Of a stretch of 64,000 bases of DNA, positions 54,184 to 63,647 are shown piece by piece (the stretch's first letter is position 1; every line of letters begins with the position of its first letter). The position numbers and the translations under genes are program-made. The notes under the pieces are model-generated. The model was not told the origin of the DNA. It made no database searches and saw only the letters and a program-made list of their open reading frames with translations. Location: the NCBI RefSeq assembly GCF_010994095.1, contig NZ_WJYO01000002.1:248001-312000 (forward strand), given 5' to 3'. The DNA comes from Mumia xiangluensis (GTDB taxonomy: Bacteria > Actinomycetota > Actinomycetes > Propionibacteriales > Nocardioidaceae).

Positions 54184-55080
54184 GTGTCGGACACGACCGA
54201 GGCGGGCACCGCGATCCGTCGACCACGCCCTTGGGTCGTCCGCCATGTCAGGCGGGTGGGCTGGTTCACCACCGAGGTCCGCTGGGATCTGCAGGACGGC
54301 ACGACCGCCCGGTGGGACTCGCGTACGGCCCGGCGCCGCGGCCGCATCCACCTGCACAGCGCCGAAGGCGCACCGGCCGGCGCGGTCGAGGCCGAGCCCG
54401 TCGCCGCCCGGCGGCTGATCCGCCTGAACCTCACGGCTGCCGTGTCCTTCGTCCTCGGCGGCTCGCTCTTCGCCGTCGGTGCCTACCTCGCGCAGGCCGG
54501 GATCGGGTCGACGCGGACCGTCGACGTCGTCTACCTGGTCGGCGGGGTCTTCTTCAGCCTCGGCGGGTACGTCTCGGTGCTGCAGGCGACCAACGCTCCC
54601 ACCGTCATCGACGAGACCGGGTCGCTGAGCTCACCGGGCTGGAGATGGTGGCTCCTGCGCGGCCGGGACATCGGCTGGGCGAGCGCTGCGGTGCTGTTCG
54701 TCGGCACGCTGTTCTTCGCAGTCTCGCTGCTGGCCGCGTTCGCTCAGGACCTGACGCCGCGCCAGTCCGACGGCTGGATCTGGTTGCCCGACATCGTCGG
54801 GTGCGTCTGCTTCCTCGTCTCCGGGCACCTGGCGATGCTCGAGATCGGCCACGGCCGGGTGACCTGGCGTCCCGGCGACCTCGGGTGGTGGATCGTCGCG
54901 GTCAACCAGCTCGGATCGGTCCTCTTCTTCCTCGCGGGCCTGGCAGCGTTCGTCCGACCCACGACGTCGGCCGAGATCAACGCGGGCCTCGTCAACTGGG
55001 GCACCTGCGCGGGCGCGGTCGGCTTCGTCATCGGCGGTGTCCTGCAGATGTTCGAGAAGCCGACCGCGCCGTCAGGCTGA
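54184..55080 (+). CDS. Membrane protein of unknown function (YrhK-like helices)
   Basis: 298 residues: a basic cytosolic part of about 75 residues, then six hydrophobic helices in three pairs (AAVSFVLGGSLFAVGAYLA, YLVGGVFFSLGGYVSVLQA, SAAVLFVGTLFFAVSLLAA and so on). Helix pairs of the form N-x-x-G-S-x-x-F resemble YrhK-like domains, but the match is loose. No catalytic motif. GTG at 54184 with -10 box upstream. It ends 6 bases before the convergent baeRF gene, with no terminator between. Confidence 0.6.
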   Translation: MSDTTEAGTAIRRPRPWVVRHVRRVGWFTTEVRWDLQDGTTARWDSRTARRRGRIHLHSAEGAPAGAVEAEPVAARRLIRLNLTAAVSFVLGGSLFAVGAYLAQAGIGSTRTVDVVYLVGGVFFSLGGYVSVLQATNAPTVIDETGSLSSPGWRWWLLRGRDIGWASAAVLFVGTLFFAVSLLAAFAQDLTPRQSDGWIWLPDIVGCVCFLVSGHLAMLEIGHGRVTWRPGDLGWWIVAVNQLGSVLFFLAGLAAFVRPTTSAEINAGLVNWGTCAGAVGFVIGGVLQMFEKPTAPSG

Positions 55081-55086
55081 GGCTCG

Positions 55087-56250
55087 TCAGCCGTTGTCGA
55101 CGACTCCCGAGGGCTTCGCCGGGTCCCAGCGCAGCAGAGCGCCGATCCCGTCGGTCAGGTCGACCGCGTCCCCGTAGACGATCGTGATGCCTGCGTCCTG
55201 CTGAGCCGCCGCCGTACCGAGGGCGAGGTCGGCGCGGCGTGCACGGGCGTCGCCCGACGACAGCTTCCGGATCTCGTCGCGGTGCATCGACAGCTCGAGC
55301 GGCTTGTCACCGACCCAGACCTTGGTCTCGGCGAGCGAGCTCACCGGTCCGGCGACCGCGTCGCTGATCACGAGCTCCTCGACCTGCGACTTGCGGAGCG
55401 CGTCGATGACGCGGTCGATCCCGGTCACCGCCATCGCGCCACGGCCGAGCTCCTGCTGGAAGCGCTCGACCGCGGTCGAGCGCCGCTTGACCCGGAAGGC
55501 CTCGACCGCGTCGTCGACCCGTGCCTCGAACGACCCGTTGACGCCGTTGTTGCGGGCGCCGCCGGACACGTGCTCGGTGATGTCCTTCGCCTGCGCACCG
55601 AGAGCGCCCTGGACGAGCGCCACGGCCCGCAGGTCGCCCGTGATGACGACCAGGTCGGGCCTGCGCTCGCCGACGATGCGGTCGAGCTCCCCCGCGACGG
55701 CTTCCGCGTTGCGCTCCCAGGAGTCCTCCACGCGGCTCTCGATGCGCTTGTGGGACAGACCGCCGCCGCGGATCTTGTTGAGGACGTCGTGGCCACCCTC
55801 GACGCTCTCGCGGTGCGGCTGGCCTCCCACGGCGCCGGACGTCGAGTCGTACAGGGTGATGTCCGATCCCGTACGGTCGACGACCGCGAGCAGGTAGCGC
55901 ACGGTGTCGTCGGCCTCGCGAGCCAGGGCGAACACGTCGGGGCCGACCGACAGAACGGCCTCGTCCTTGCGCGGCGGGAACAGCAGGAGACGGTCCATGA
56001 CGATGCCTTCTGCGCTCGCGACGATGAGTCGTCCGTGCGGGCCTGACGCACGCGTCGGTTTGAGCGCCTGTTCCTCGAGCACCGCGGCCATCTCGCGTGT
56101 GATGCCCTGTCGATCGAGCGACCGCCGCAGCTCAGACCATCGTGCCGCGACGGCCCGGTCTCCGCTCTCGGTGTCGCGACTCGCGTCCATGACGACGGTC
56201 GCCAGCATCTCGTCAGTCGGAAGCTGCGCGGTCAACCACTGGAAGTGCAT
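55087..56250 (-). CDS. baeRF family (Vms1/ANKZF1-like) protein
   Basis: 387 residues. Contains the fold shared with eRF1 domain 2 and Vms1: LAVVDRTGSDITLYD, then GLSHKRIESRVEDSWERNAEAVAGEL, DLVVITGDLRAVALV and the C-terminal ELVISDAVAG stretch. In eukaryotes Vms1/ANKZF1 releases stalled nascent chains as a peptidyl-tRNA hydrolase; actinobacterial members are bacterial/archaeal eRF1-like proteins with unproven function. The second helix has a conserved Gln/Glu-rich pattern but the eRF1 GGQ motif is not seen. ATG at 56250 has GAGAGGGG 7 bases upstream. Alone on its strand. Confidence 0.7.
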   Translation of the reverse strand: MHFQWLTAQLPTDEMLATVVMDASRDTESGDRAVAARWSELRRSLDRQGITREMAAVLEEQALKPTRASGPHGRLIVASAEGIVMDRLLLFPPRKDEAVLSVGPDVFALAREADDTVRYLLAVVDRTGSDITLYDSTSGAVGGQPHRESVEGGHDVLNKIRGGGLSHKRIESRVEDSWERNAEAVAGELDRIVGERRPDLVVITGDLRAVALVQGALGAQAKDITEHVSGGARNNGVNGSFEARVDDAVEAFRVKRRSTAVERFQQELGRGAMAVTGIDRVIDALRKSQVEELVISDAVAGPVSSLAETKVWVGDKPLELSMHRDEIRKLSSGDARARRADLALGTAAAQQDAGITIVYGDAVDLTDGIGALLRWDPAKPSGVVDNG

Positions 56251-56409
56251 CCGTACCCCTCTCGACGGTGGGTGTTCCGGCCACCACGGGGCGAGCGTCG
56301 GGCGCTCTGCTTCCCCGCGGGGTCCCGGTATGCCTCCACCCTGCCCCAGCCGGACGAACCCGACAACTGCGATGTCTCCCCGCAGCGCTCCGGGGCGCTC
56401 GGCGGGCTG

Positions 56410-56988
56410 TCAGGCGTCGGCCGGGTCGGTGACCGCGGCGTGCTCGTCAGCGCCGGCGTCCTCCGCGCGCTCGCGCGGCATCACGGCCCAGCACACCAGC
56501 AGGAAGGCGAGCAGGGCTGCCACGGGCCAGACGAAGAGGACCCCGTACGCGTCGATCTCTAGCTGCGCCGACACCAGTGCGCCTGCCTCGCGCTCGCCGA
56601 CGGTGGGCTCCGGTGGGCCGGCGACGACCCCGACGCCCCAGGCGACGAAGGCCCCCAGTGCTGCCCCGAGCGCGGTCAGCGCGATCGAGACCGTGGTCCC
56701 GTCGCGGCCCCAGCGCCAGGTCGCGACGGCTCCCCACAGCGCCGCCGCGATCGCGCCGATCCACGTGTAGGTCACGATCACGCCGAACTGAGCGGTCGAC
56801 GCCTCCTCGCCGGCGCTCAGGCCGGACTGGTCGCCGACGCGGACCACGACGTACTGGATCGGGTCGGCGAGCCACGCCCAGGCCAGGCCCGCGAGCACAC
56901 CCGCCACGAGGAAGCCGACGACGATGGCGGGCCTGCCGCGACGTGGCACGGTGCCCGTGCGCCGCTCGGGCAGGACGTCGGTGCTCAT
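56410..56988 (-). CDS. Small membrane protein coupled to dnaE
   Basis: 192 residues with four membrane helices: residues about 21-45, then ITVTYTWIGAIAAALWGAVATW-type, SIALTALGAALGAFVAWGVG and VLFVWPVAALLAFLLVCWAV, with a polar loop between the first two (VGDQSGLSAGEEASTAQFG) and acidic tail. Resembles actinobacterial DUF2567-type proteins of unknown function, a weak match. ATG at 56988 overlaps the dnaE stop by 4 bases, so it is translated with the replicative polymerase. Confidence 0.6.
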   Translation of the reverse strand: MSTDVLPERRTGTVPRRGRPAIVVGFLVAGVLAGLAWAWLADPIQYVVVRVGDQSGLSAGEEASTAQFGVIVTYTWIGAIAAALWGAVATWRWGRDGTTVSIALTALGAALGAFVAWGVGVVAGPPEPTVGEREAGALVSAQLEIDAYGVLFVWPVAALLAFLLVCWAVMPRERAEDAGADEHAAVTDPADA

Positions 56989-59900
56989 GACGCGAGCGCC
57001 CCCGGTCCGAGCAGCGCCTTCAGGTCGGCGATCAACGACGAGGACGGGCTCACCCGGAGCCGGGCATCGAGCCGCATGAGCTTGGTGCTCTTGCTGCCGA
57101 CCAGCCGCAGGTGCACCTCGGTGGCTCCCGGGTGACTGCTGAGGACGTCGCGAAGCTGGTCGAGCGTGGGCGGCGTGCACCGGGCGGTCGGGATCGAGAT
57201 CACGACCGGGCCGTCGTCGCCGACGGAGAGATCCGCGGCGGTCAGCTCCATCGCCGAGATCTCCGGAGTGTCCTCCTTGCGCTTGATGCGCCCCTTGACC
57301 ACGACGACGGCGTCCTCGACCAGCAGGTGGCCCGACAGCGTGTAGACCGAGGGGAAGAGCATCACGTTGACCGCACCCTCGAGGTCCTCGACGGTCACGA
57401 TCGCCCAGGGGTCGCCCTTCTTGGTGAGCTTGCGCTGGATCGACGTCACCAGCCCGGCCACCGTGATCGAGGACCCGTCCGGGCGCTCCTCGTCGGCGAT
57501 CACGTCACCGATGGTGCAGTCGCTGGCCGCCCGCAGGACGTGCTCGAGCCCGAAGAGCGGATGGTCGGAGACGTACAGGCCGAGCATCTCCCGCTCGTGC
57601 GCCAGCAGCGTCGTCTTGTCCCACTCGTCGAGGTCCGGCACGACGACCGCGGTGCCGGCGAAGCCCGCATCGCCGTCGTCGAGCCCGGCGAACAGCGAGT
57701 CCTGACCGATGGCCTCGTTGCGCTTGAGGTCGACGTACTGGTCGACCGCGTCCTCGTGGATCGTGACGAGCGCGCGGCGGTGGTGCTTCAGCGAGTCGAA
57801 CGCGCCCGACTTGATCAGGGACTCGATGACGCGCTTGTTGCACACCACCGGCGGGACCTTCTCCATGAAGTCGGCGAAGTCGGTGAACGGCTCCTTCTCG
57901 GTGCGCGCCTCGACGACGGCGTCGACGACGTTGTGCCCGACGTTGCGCACCGCCGACAGGCCGAAGCGGATGTCGGGACCGACCGCCGTGAAGTTGGCCT
58001 CCGACTCGTTCACGTCCGGCGGCAGCACCTTGATGCCCATGCGGCGGCACTCGTTGAGGTAGATCGCGGACTTGTCCTTGTCGCCGCGCACGCTCGTGAG
58101 CAGGGCGGCCATGTACTCGGCGGGGAAGTGCGCCTTGAGGTAGGCGGTCCAGTAGGAGACCACCCCGTACGCGGCGGAGTGCGCCTTGTTGAACGCGTAG
58201 TCGGAGAACGGCAGCAGGATGTCCCACAGCGTCTTGACCGCGGCGCTGGAGAACCCGCGCTCGTTCATGCCGGCCGAGAACGTCTCGTACTGCTTGTCCA
58301 GCTCGGACTTCTTCTTCTTGCCCATCGCCCGCCGCAGCAGGTCGGCTTGTCCGAGCGAGTAGCCGGCCAGCTGCTGGGCGATCGCCATGACCTGCTCTTG
58401 GTAGACGATCAGGCCGTACGTCTCACCGAGGATGTCCTCGAGGGCCTCGGCGAGGTCCGGGTGGATCGGCTCGACCTTCTCGCGGGCGTTCTTGCGGCGG
58501 GCGTACTTGTTGTGCGAGTCCGCGCCCATCGGGCCCGGCCGGTAGAGCGCACCGACGGCAGAGATGTCCTCGAAGCTGTCCGGCCGCATGCTGCGCAGGA
58601 GTGCGCGCATCGGGCCGCCGTCGAGCTGGAACACGCCGAGGGTGTCACCGCGCGACAGCAGCGCGAACGTCTCGTCGTCGTACAGCTCGAGGTCCTCCAG
58701 CACCACGGTCTCGTCGCGGTTGCTCTTGATGTTGTCGAGCGCGTCGTCGAGGACCGTGAGGTTGCGCAGCCCCAGGAAGTCCATCTTGATCAGCCCGAGC
58801 GACTCGCACGTCGGGTAGTCGAACTGGGTGATGATCGCGCCGTCCTGCTCGCGCTTCATCACCGGGATGATGTCGAGCAGAGGCTCGCTGGACATGATCA
58901 CGCCGGCCGCGTGGACGCCCCACTGGCGCTTCAGGCCCTCGAGGCCGACCGCGGTGTCGACGACCTTCTTGGCGTCGGGGTCGGTGTCGTACAGCGCCCG
59001 GAACTCGCCACCCTCGTTGTAGCGGGCGTGGTCAGCGTTGAAGATCTCCTTCAGGGGCACGTCCTTGCCCATCACCAGCGGCGGCATCGCCTTGGTGATC
59101 CGCTCCCCCATCGAGAACGGGTAGCCGAGCACGCGGGACGCGTCCTTGACGGCCTGCTTGGACTTGATCGTGCCGTAGGTGACGATCTGCGAGACCCGGT
59201 CGTCGCCGTACTTGTCGGTGACGTAGCGGATGACCTCACCGCGCCGGCGCTCGTCGAAGTCGACATCGAAGTCGGGCATCGACACGCGGTCGGGGTTGAG
59301 GAACCGCTCGAAGATCAGGCCGTGGACGATCGGGTCGAGGTCGGTGATGCGCATCGCGTACGCGACCATCGAGCCCGCGCCGGACCCGCGGCCGGGGCCG
59401 ACGCGGATGCCGTTCTCCTTGGCCCAGTTGATGAAGTCGGCCACGACCAGGAAGTAGCCGGCGAACCCCATCTTGAGGATCACGTCGACTTCGAAGTCGG
59501 CGCGCTTGCGGACGTCCTCGCTGATGCCGTCCGGGTAGCGCTCGGCGAGGCCCCGGTCGACCTCCTTGAGCAACCAGGTCTCCTCGGACTCGCCGTCAGG
59601 GACCGGGAAGCGCGGCATGAACGTGCCGTTGCCCTCGGTGAACTCGACCTCGCACCGCTCGGCGATCAGGAGCGTCGTGTCGCACGCCTCTGCGAGGCCG
59701 GCGTCCTGCTCCCAGAGCTGGCGCATCTCGGCAGGCGACTTGATGTAGTAGCCGTTGCCGTCGAACTTGAACCGGGTCGGGTCGGCCAGGGTCTTGCCCG
59801 ACTGCACGCACAGCAGCGCCTCGTGGGCGGTGCTGTCGTCCGGGTGCGTGTAGTGGGAGTCGTTGGTGGCGACCAGGCGCAGATCGAGGTCCTTGGCGAG

Positions 59901-60521
59901 CCGTAGCAGGTCGTCGCGGACGCGAGTCTCGATCGACAGGCCGTGGTCCATCAGCTCCACGAAGAAGCTGTCGCGTCCGAAGATGTCCATGAACTCCGCC
60001 GCCGACTGCCGCGCTCGCGCGTAGTCGCCGATCCGGAGCCACGTCTGGACCTCGCCCGAGGGGCAGCCCGTCGTCGCGATCATGCCCTTCGCGTACTCGG
60101 AGAGGAGCTCACGGTCGGCGCGCGGCTTGTAGAAGAACCCCTCGAGCGACGAGCGCGACGACAGGCGGAAGAGGTTGTGCATGCCCTCGGTGCTCTCGGC
60201 GAGCAGCGTCATGTGCGTGAACGCGCCGCCACCCGAGACGTCGTCGCCGCCGCCCTTGTTCCACTGGACCCGCTTGCGCTCACCGCGGTGCGTGTCGGGC
60301 GTGAGGTAGGCCTCCATGCCGATGATCGGCTTGACGCCCGCTGCCTTGGCCTTGCGGTAGAAGTCGTACGCGCCGAACACGTTGCCGTGGTCGGTCATGG
60401 CGATGGCGTCCATCCCCAGCTCCGCCGTACGGGCGAACATCTCCGTCAGTCTCGCCGCGCCGTCGAGCATGGAGTACTCGGTGTGGACGTGGAGGTGCAC
60501 GAACGAGTCGGCGCTCGACAT
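56985..60521 (-). CDS. dnaE: DNA polymerase III alpha subunit
   Basis: 1178 residues, main replicative polymerase. PHP domain first (HVHTEYSMLDGA, MTDHGNVFG), then the C-family polymerase with catalytic acids in SMPDFDVDFDERRR (around residue 410), QWGVHAAGVI, tau-binding and OB-fold region near residue 1030 (SITVAGLVTSIQRKL). ATG at 60521 has GGAGG at 9 bases. A separate leader promoter lies in the 107-base gap after rluD. Confidence 0.97.
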   Translation of the reverse strand: MSSADSFVHLHVHTEYSMLDGAARLTEMFARTAELGMDAIAMTDHGNVFGAYDFYRKAKAAGVKPIIGMEAYLTPDTHRGERKRVQWNKGGGDDVSGGGAFTHMTLLAESTEGMHNLFRLSSRSSLEGFFYKPRADRELLSEYAKGMIATTGCPSGEVQTWLRIGDYARARQSAAEFMDIFGRDSFFVELMDHGLSIETRVRDDLLRLAKDLDLRLVATNDSHYTHPDDSTAHEALLCVQSGKTLADPTRFKFDGNGYYIKSPAEMRQLWEQDAGLAEACDTTLLIAERCEVEFTEGNGTFMPRFPVPDGESEETWLLKEVDRGLAERYPDGISEDVRKRADFEVDVILKMGFAGYFLVVADFINWAKENGIRVGPGRGSGAGSMVAYAMRITDLDPIVHGLIFERFLNPDRVSMPDFDVDFDERRRGEVIRYVTDKYGDDRVSQIVTYGTIKSKQAVKDASRVLGYPFSMGERITKAMPPLVMGKDVPLKEIFNADHARYNEGGEFRALYDTDPDAKKVVDTAVGLEGLKRQWGVHAAGVIMSSEPLLDIIPVMKREQDGAIITQFDYPTCESLGLIKMDFLGLRNLTVLDDALDNIKSNRDETVVLEDLELYDDETFALLSRGDTLGVFQLDGGPMRALLRSMRPDSFEDISAVGALYRPGPMGADSHNKYARRKNAREKVEPIHPDLAEALEDILGETYGLIVYQEQVMAIAQQLAGYSLGQADLLRRAMGKKKKSELDKQYETFSAGMNERGFSSAAVKTLWDILLPFSDYAFNKAHSAAYGVVSYWTAYLKAHFPAEYMAALLTSVRGDKDKSAIYLNECRRMGIKVLPPDVNESEANFTAVGPDIRFGLSAVRNVGHNVVDAVVEARTEKEPFTDFADFMEKVPPVVCNKRVIESLIKSGAFDSLKHHRRALVTIHEDAVDQYVDLKRNEAIGQDSLFAGLDDGDAGFAGTAVVVPDLDEWDKTTLLAHEREMLGLYVSDHPLFGLEHVLRAASDCTIGDVIADEERPDGSSITVAGLVTSIQRKLTKKGDPWAIVTVEDLEGAVNVMLFPSVYTLSGHLLVEDAVVVVKGRIKRKEDTPEISAMELTAADLSVGDDGPVVISIPTARCTPPTLDQLRDVLSSHPGATEVHLRLVGSKSTKLMRLDARLRVSPSSSLIADLKALLGPGALAS

Positions 60522-60569
60522 GGGGGTGGGGCCTCCTCAGGCGCGCGTACGGGAGGGGAAGAGGAGTTC

Positions 60570-60599
60570 AGATTAGATCACGGTGACCCACACAAAAAA
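60570..60599 (-). promoter_or_regulatory. dnaE promoter candidate
   Basis: TAATCT (60575-60570, minus strand) with TTTTTG 17 bases upstream, in a run of six T. Leader of about 45 bases to the dnaE ATG. The T-run may also end rluD transcription, though the hairpin before it is weak. Confidence 0.4.
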
Positions 60600-60628
60600 C
60601 AGGCTCACCGACCCCTCGCCGACGGTCC

Positions 60629-61576
60629 TCAGTCGGCGGCCCGGATGACGTCCAGCGCGTGCTGGAGATCATCGGGGTACGGCGACTCGAACGTCACCCA
60701 GTCGCGCGACCGCGGGTGCTCGAACCCGAGCCGGTGAGCGTGCAGCCACTGCCGGTCGAGACCGATGCGCTTGGTGAGCGTCGGGTCGGAGCCGTACAGC
60801 GGGTCGCCGACGCAGGGGTGCTTCAGCGCGGCCATGTGGACCCTGATCTGGTGGGTCCGGCCGGTCTCCAGCTTCACTTCCAGCAGGCTGGCGAAGCGGT
60901 GCGCCTCGAGCGTCGAGTAGTGGGTCACGCTGGCGCGGCCGTCAGCCATCACCGCGAACTTCCAGTCGTGCTTGGGGTGCCGGCCGATGGGCGCGTCGAT
61001 GGTGCCCTCCAGCGGATCCGGGTGCCCCTGGACCAACGCGTGGTAGGTCTTGTCGACCTCGCGGTTGCGGAACGCCCGCTTGAGCACGGTGTAGGCGTGC
61101 TCGGACTTCGCCACGACCATGAGGCCGCTGGTGCCGACGTCGAGGCGCTGGACGATGCCCTGCCGCTCGGGAGCACCCGAGGTGCTGATCCGGAAACCGG
61201 CGCCGGCGAGATGCCCGACCACCGTGGGCCCGGTCCAGCCGACGCTCGGGTGGGCTGCGACGCCCGCAGGCTTGTCGACGACGACGATCTCCCCGTCGTC
61301 GTGGACGATCCGCAGGTCCTCCACGATCTCGGGGACCACCTCGGTGGCGTCGCGCTGCCGCGGGATCGTCACCTCGAGGAACGCCCCGGCCTCGACCCGG
61401 TCCGACTTGCTGGCCGGACTGTGGTCGACCGTGACGAAGCCCTCGGCGACGAGGTCGGCGACCCGGCTGCGCGAGAGACCGAGCAGGCGGGCCAGCGCGG
61501 CGTCGACCCGCTCACCGGCCAGACCGTCAGGGACGAAGTAGGTCCGGTGCTCCGCGCCCGCGGGCGTGGCCGTCAT
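60629..61576 (-). CDS. rluD: RluD-type 23S rRNA pseudouridine synthase
   Basis: 315 residues. N-terminal S4 RNA-binding domain ([22 protein letters not shown]) and catalytic RluA-family domain with the Asp in [15 protein letters not shown], and [11 protein letters not shown]. It isomerises uridines, likely in 23S rRNA, by family. ATG at 61576 overlaps the lspA stop by 4 bases. Confidence 0.9.
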   Translation of the reverse strand: MTATPAGAEHRTYFVPDGLAGERVDAALARLLGLSRSRVADLVAEGFVTVDHSPASKSDRVEAGAFLEVTIPRQRDATEVVPEIVEDLRIVHDDGEIVVVDKPAGVAAHPSVGWTGPTVVGHLAGAGFRISTSGAPERQGIVQRLDVGTSGLMVVAKSEHAYTVLKRAFRNREVDKTYHALVQGHPDPLEGTIDAPIGRHPKHDWKFAVMADGRASVTHYSTLEAHRFASLLEVKLETGRTHQIRVHMAALKHPCVGDPLYGSDPTLTKRIGLDRQWLHAHRLGFEHPRSRDWVTFESPYPDDLQHALDVIRAAD

Positions 61577-62157
61577 GCGGCGTCCGGGTCGGCAGCCGAC
61601 TTCTTGGACACCTTCGTGCCGTCCAGCCCGACCCCACGGACCGTCTGGATCACGATGATCGCAGCCGCCAGGTTGATCATCACGTCGGCGACGTTGAACA
61701 CCGGCCAGTTGGGCGGCCAGTCAGGGAACTGGAGGAAGTCGACCACGTGTCCCTGGAGGAAGGACGGCTCGCGGAAGATCCGGTCGGTCAGGTTGCCGAG
61801 CGCACCGGCCAGCAGCATGCCGAGCCCCACGGCCCACACGGGGTCGCGGAGCTGGCGCGCCATCCGGATGACGACCACGCAGACGGTGACAGCGATCACC
61901 GTGAGCACGATCGTGAAGCCCGTCGCCATCCCGAACGCCGCGCCCGGGTTGCGGACGAACGTCAGGTGCAGGACGTGCGGGATGACGACGACCGGGTCGG
62001 CATCCTCGAGACGCGCGACGGCCAGGATCTTGGTGATGAGGTCGGTGAGGTAGCCGACAACCGCCACCACGGCGAACAGCACGATCCGTCGGGATCGTGC
62101 CGTCGGCGGGTTGGTGTCGTCGTCGGGGGTCAGCGACGTTCCTCGCGTTGCTTGCAT
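61573..62157 (-). CDS. lspA: Lipoprotein signal peptidase (signal peptidase II)
   Basis: 194 residues, four membrane helices. The aspartic protease motifs are present: [21 protein letters not shown] (first catalytic Asp) and [11 protein letters not shown] (second Asp). It cleaves lipoprotein signals after Lgt has acted. ATG at 62157 overlaps the dksA-like stop by 28 bases; GTG at 62166 is an alternative. Forms an operon with rluD. Confidence 0.94.
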   Translation of the reverse strand: MQATRGTSLTPDDDTNPPTARSRRIVLFAVVAVVGYLTDLITKILAVARLEDADPVVVIPHVLHLTFVRNPGAAFGMATGFTIVLTVIAVTVCVVVIRMARQLRDPVWAVGLGMLLAGALGNLTDRIFREPSFLQGHVVDFLQFPDWPPNWPVFNVADVMINLAAAIIVIQTVRGVGLDGTKVSKKSAADPDAA

Positions 62158-63182
62158 GTCATGCACAGTGTCGCACGCGGGAACGCCATCAGCCGCATCT
62201 TCCCGATCGGCTCCCCGCAGTTCTCGCAGTTGCCGTAGGTCCCCGCGTCCATCCGCGAGAGCGCCTTCTCGACCTGGACGAGGAGCTCTCGGTGGTTCGC
62301 CGCCAGAGACATCTCGGCGTCGCGCTCGAGCGAGTTGGACCCCACGTCCGCCTGGTCGTTGCCGGCCCCGTCGACCCCGCCGCTGAGCAGGTCGGCGAGC
62401 CCCCGCTCCGCGATGCCGATCTCGTCGAGCAGGCGCGTACGGTCTGCGGTGAGCTCCGCGCGGACCTCCGCGATCTCTGCGGTCGTCCAGGGGTCCTCGT
62501 CGGGCTTGACGGCCAGCGTGTCGACCGTCGTCGTGGGATTCGTCACAGCTTTCTTCGCTCCTGTCGTTCGGGGCTTCTTCGCGACCGTCTTCTTGGTGAC
62601 GGTCTTCTTGGCTGGTGTGGTCTTCTTCGCGACTGTCTTCTTAGCCGGCGTCGCCTTCTTCGCCGCCGCCTTCTTGGCCGGCGTCGCCTTCTTCGCGACC
62701 GTCTTCTTGGCCGACGTCGCCTTCTTCGCGACCGTCTTCTTGGCGACCGTCTTCTTAGCCGGCGTCGCCTTCTTGGCCGCCGTCTTCTTAGCGGGCGTCG
62801 CCTTCTTCGCCGCCGCCTTCTTAGCCGGCGTCGCCTTCTTCGCGACCGTCTTCTTAGCCGGCGTCGCCTTCTTCGCCGCCGCCTTCTTAGCCGGCGTCGC
62901 CTTCTTCGCCGCCGCCTTCTTAGCCGACGTCGCCTTCTTCGCGACCGTCTTCTTAGCCGGCGTCGCCTTCTTCGCGACCGTCTTCTTCGCCGGCGTGGCT
63001 TTCTTAGCCGGCGTCGCCTTCTTCGCCGCCGTCTTCTTAGCCGGCGTCGCCTTCTTCGCCGCCGCCTTCTTGGCGGGTGCGGCCTTCTTGGCCGTGCTGC
63101 CGACCTTGCGTGCCGCGACCTTGATGGCCGCAGCGCCACGCGTGACAGCGCTCGCCTTGCGTGTCTTCGTCGTGCTCGCCAT
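62130..63182 (-). CDS. TraR/DksA-type zinc-finger protein with long histone-H1-like N-terminus
   Basis: 350 residues. Residues about 25-215 consist almost only of Lys, Ala, Pro, Thr and Val, in units such as KKATPAKKTVA, like histone H1 tails and the C-termini of mycobacterial HupB. The C-terminal 110 residues form a DksA/TraR module: coiled-coil helices (DDEVRAEL-like) and a four-Cys zinc finger [26 protein letters not shown]. DksA-like proteins bind RNA polymerase; the tail suggests DNA or RNA contact. ATG at 63182 follows GAGGGGG by 8 bases. Overlaps lspA. Tail function is inference. Confidence 0.85.
   Translation of the reverse strand: MASTTKTRKASAVTRGAAAIKVAARKVGSTAKKAAPAKKAAAKKATPAKKTAAKKATPAKKATPAKKTVAKKATPAKKTVAKKATSAKKAAAKKATPAKKAAAKKATPAKKTVAKKATPAKKAAAKKATPAKKTAAKKATPAKKTVAKKTVAKKATSAKKTVAKKATPAKKAAAKKATPAKKTVAKKTTPAKKTVTKKTVAKKPRTTGAKKAVTNPTTTVDTLAVKPDEDPWTTAEIAEVRAELTADRTRLLDEIGIAERGLADLLSGGVDGAGNDQADVGSNSLERDAEMSLAANHRELLVQVEKALSRMDAGTYGNCENCGEPIGKMRLMAFPRATLCMTCKQREERR
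62560..63090. repeat. 33-bp coding repeat array in dksA-like gene
   Basis: About fourteen units of 33 bases encoding KKATPAKK followed by TVA, AAA or TAA, with two irregular inserts. Near-identical DNA units make length change by slippage or recombination likely. Confidence 0.85.
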
Positions 63183-63220
63183 CTCTGAGCCCCCTCGATG
63201 TGCACGAAATGCCACGCAGC

Positions 63221-63244
63221 GAGGCGATCACCCGGGATCGCCTC
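63221..63244. other. 9-bp hairpin in dksA-like leader
   Basis: GAGGCGATC (63221-63229), 6-base loop, exact complement (63236-63244). It lies in the presumed 5' leader of the dksA-like gene, between promoter and start codon. Confidence 0.6.
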
Positions 63245-63264
63245 GTTGTTGGCATCGTGCCCGA

Positions 63265-63293
63265 ACTGTAGGCGCGCTTCTGGTGCTTCACAA
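63265..63293 (-). promoter_or_regulatory. Promoter of dksA-like gene
   Basis: TTGTGA (63293-63288) and TACAGT (63270-63265) on the minus strand, spaced by exactly 17 bases. The best -35/-10 match in the window. Leader of about 75 bases. Confidence 0.65.
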
Positions 63294-63376
63294 GCCGATT
63301 TGTTGCGTGTCGCGACATCGGGGCCCGTCCTCCGTACCGGCAGCCCGCCGCGTGCGCCCCATCTTCCGGCCTGGAC

Positions 63377-63382
63377 TAGACT
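63377..63382 (+). promoter_or_regulatory. Candidate -10 box of ileS T-box transcript
   Basis: TAGACT, giving a transcript start near 63390, just before the first T-box hairpin. No good -35. Confidence 0.4.
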
Positions 63383-63390
63383 TGCCAGCA

Positions 63391-63641
63391 GCCGCAGGCG
63401 TCGATGGGGACGCGCGGCGTCGCGACATCCTGTGGAGGAGCGATCCGGGGACGGTGTGAGCCCGGAGCACAGCGCACGCCGAATCACCCCGGAGCTGCCG
63501 GAAGAACGTCGCACCCGCGACCAGTAGACCCGCGCGCGGCGGACAAGAGTGGGTGGACGCTGTGTCCACCAAGAAGGGTGGTACCGCGGGGCACGACGCC
63601 TCGTCCCTTCGTCAAGCCGAAGCTTCGTGACTTGTCGGAGG
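63391..63641 (+). promoter_or_regulatory. T-box riboswitch of ileS
   Basis: The core AAGAAGGGTGGTACCGCGG (63571-63589) is the conserved T-box. Its TGGT (63579-63582) can pair with the ACCA end of uncharged tRNA-Ile. It is preceded by the hairpin GTGGAC-GCTGT-GTCCAC (63553-63569) and followed by a GGG-C-ACGA / TCGTCCC stem. An upstream hairpin GCGTC-GATGGG-GACGC begins the leader, and ATC triplets in the following region may supply the Ile specifier. There is no T-run terminator before ileS; actinobacterial ileS T-boxes control translation by masking the ribosome binding site GGAGG (63637-63641). Specifier and mechanism are inferred. Confidence 0.88.
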
Positions 63642-63647
63642 ATGACC

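Noticed and set aside
62560-63090. CRISPR-like regular repeats
   Set aside because: The 33-bp units have no spacers and encode a continuous Lys/Ala repeat in frame.
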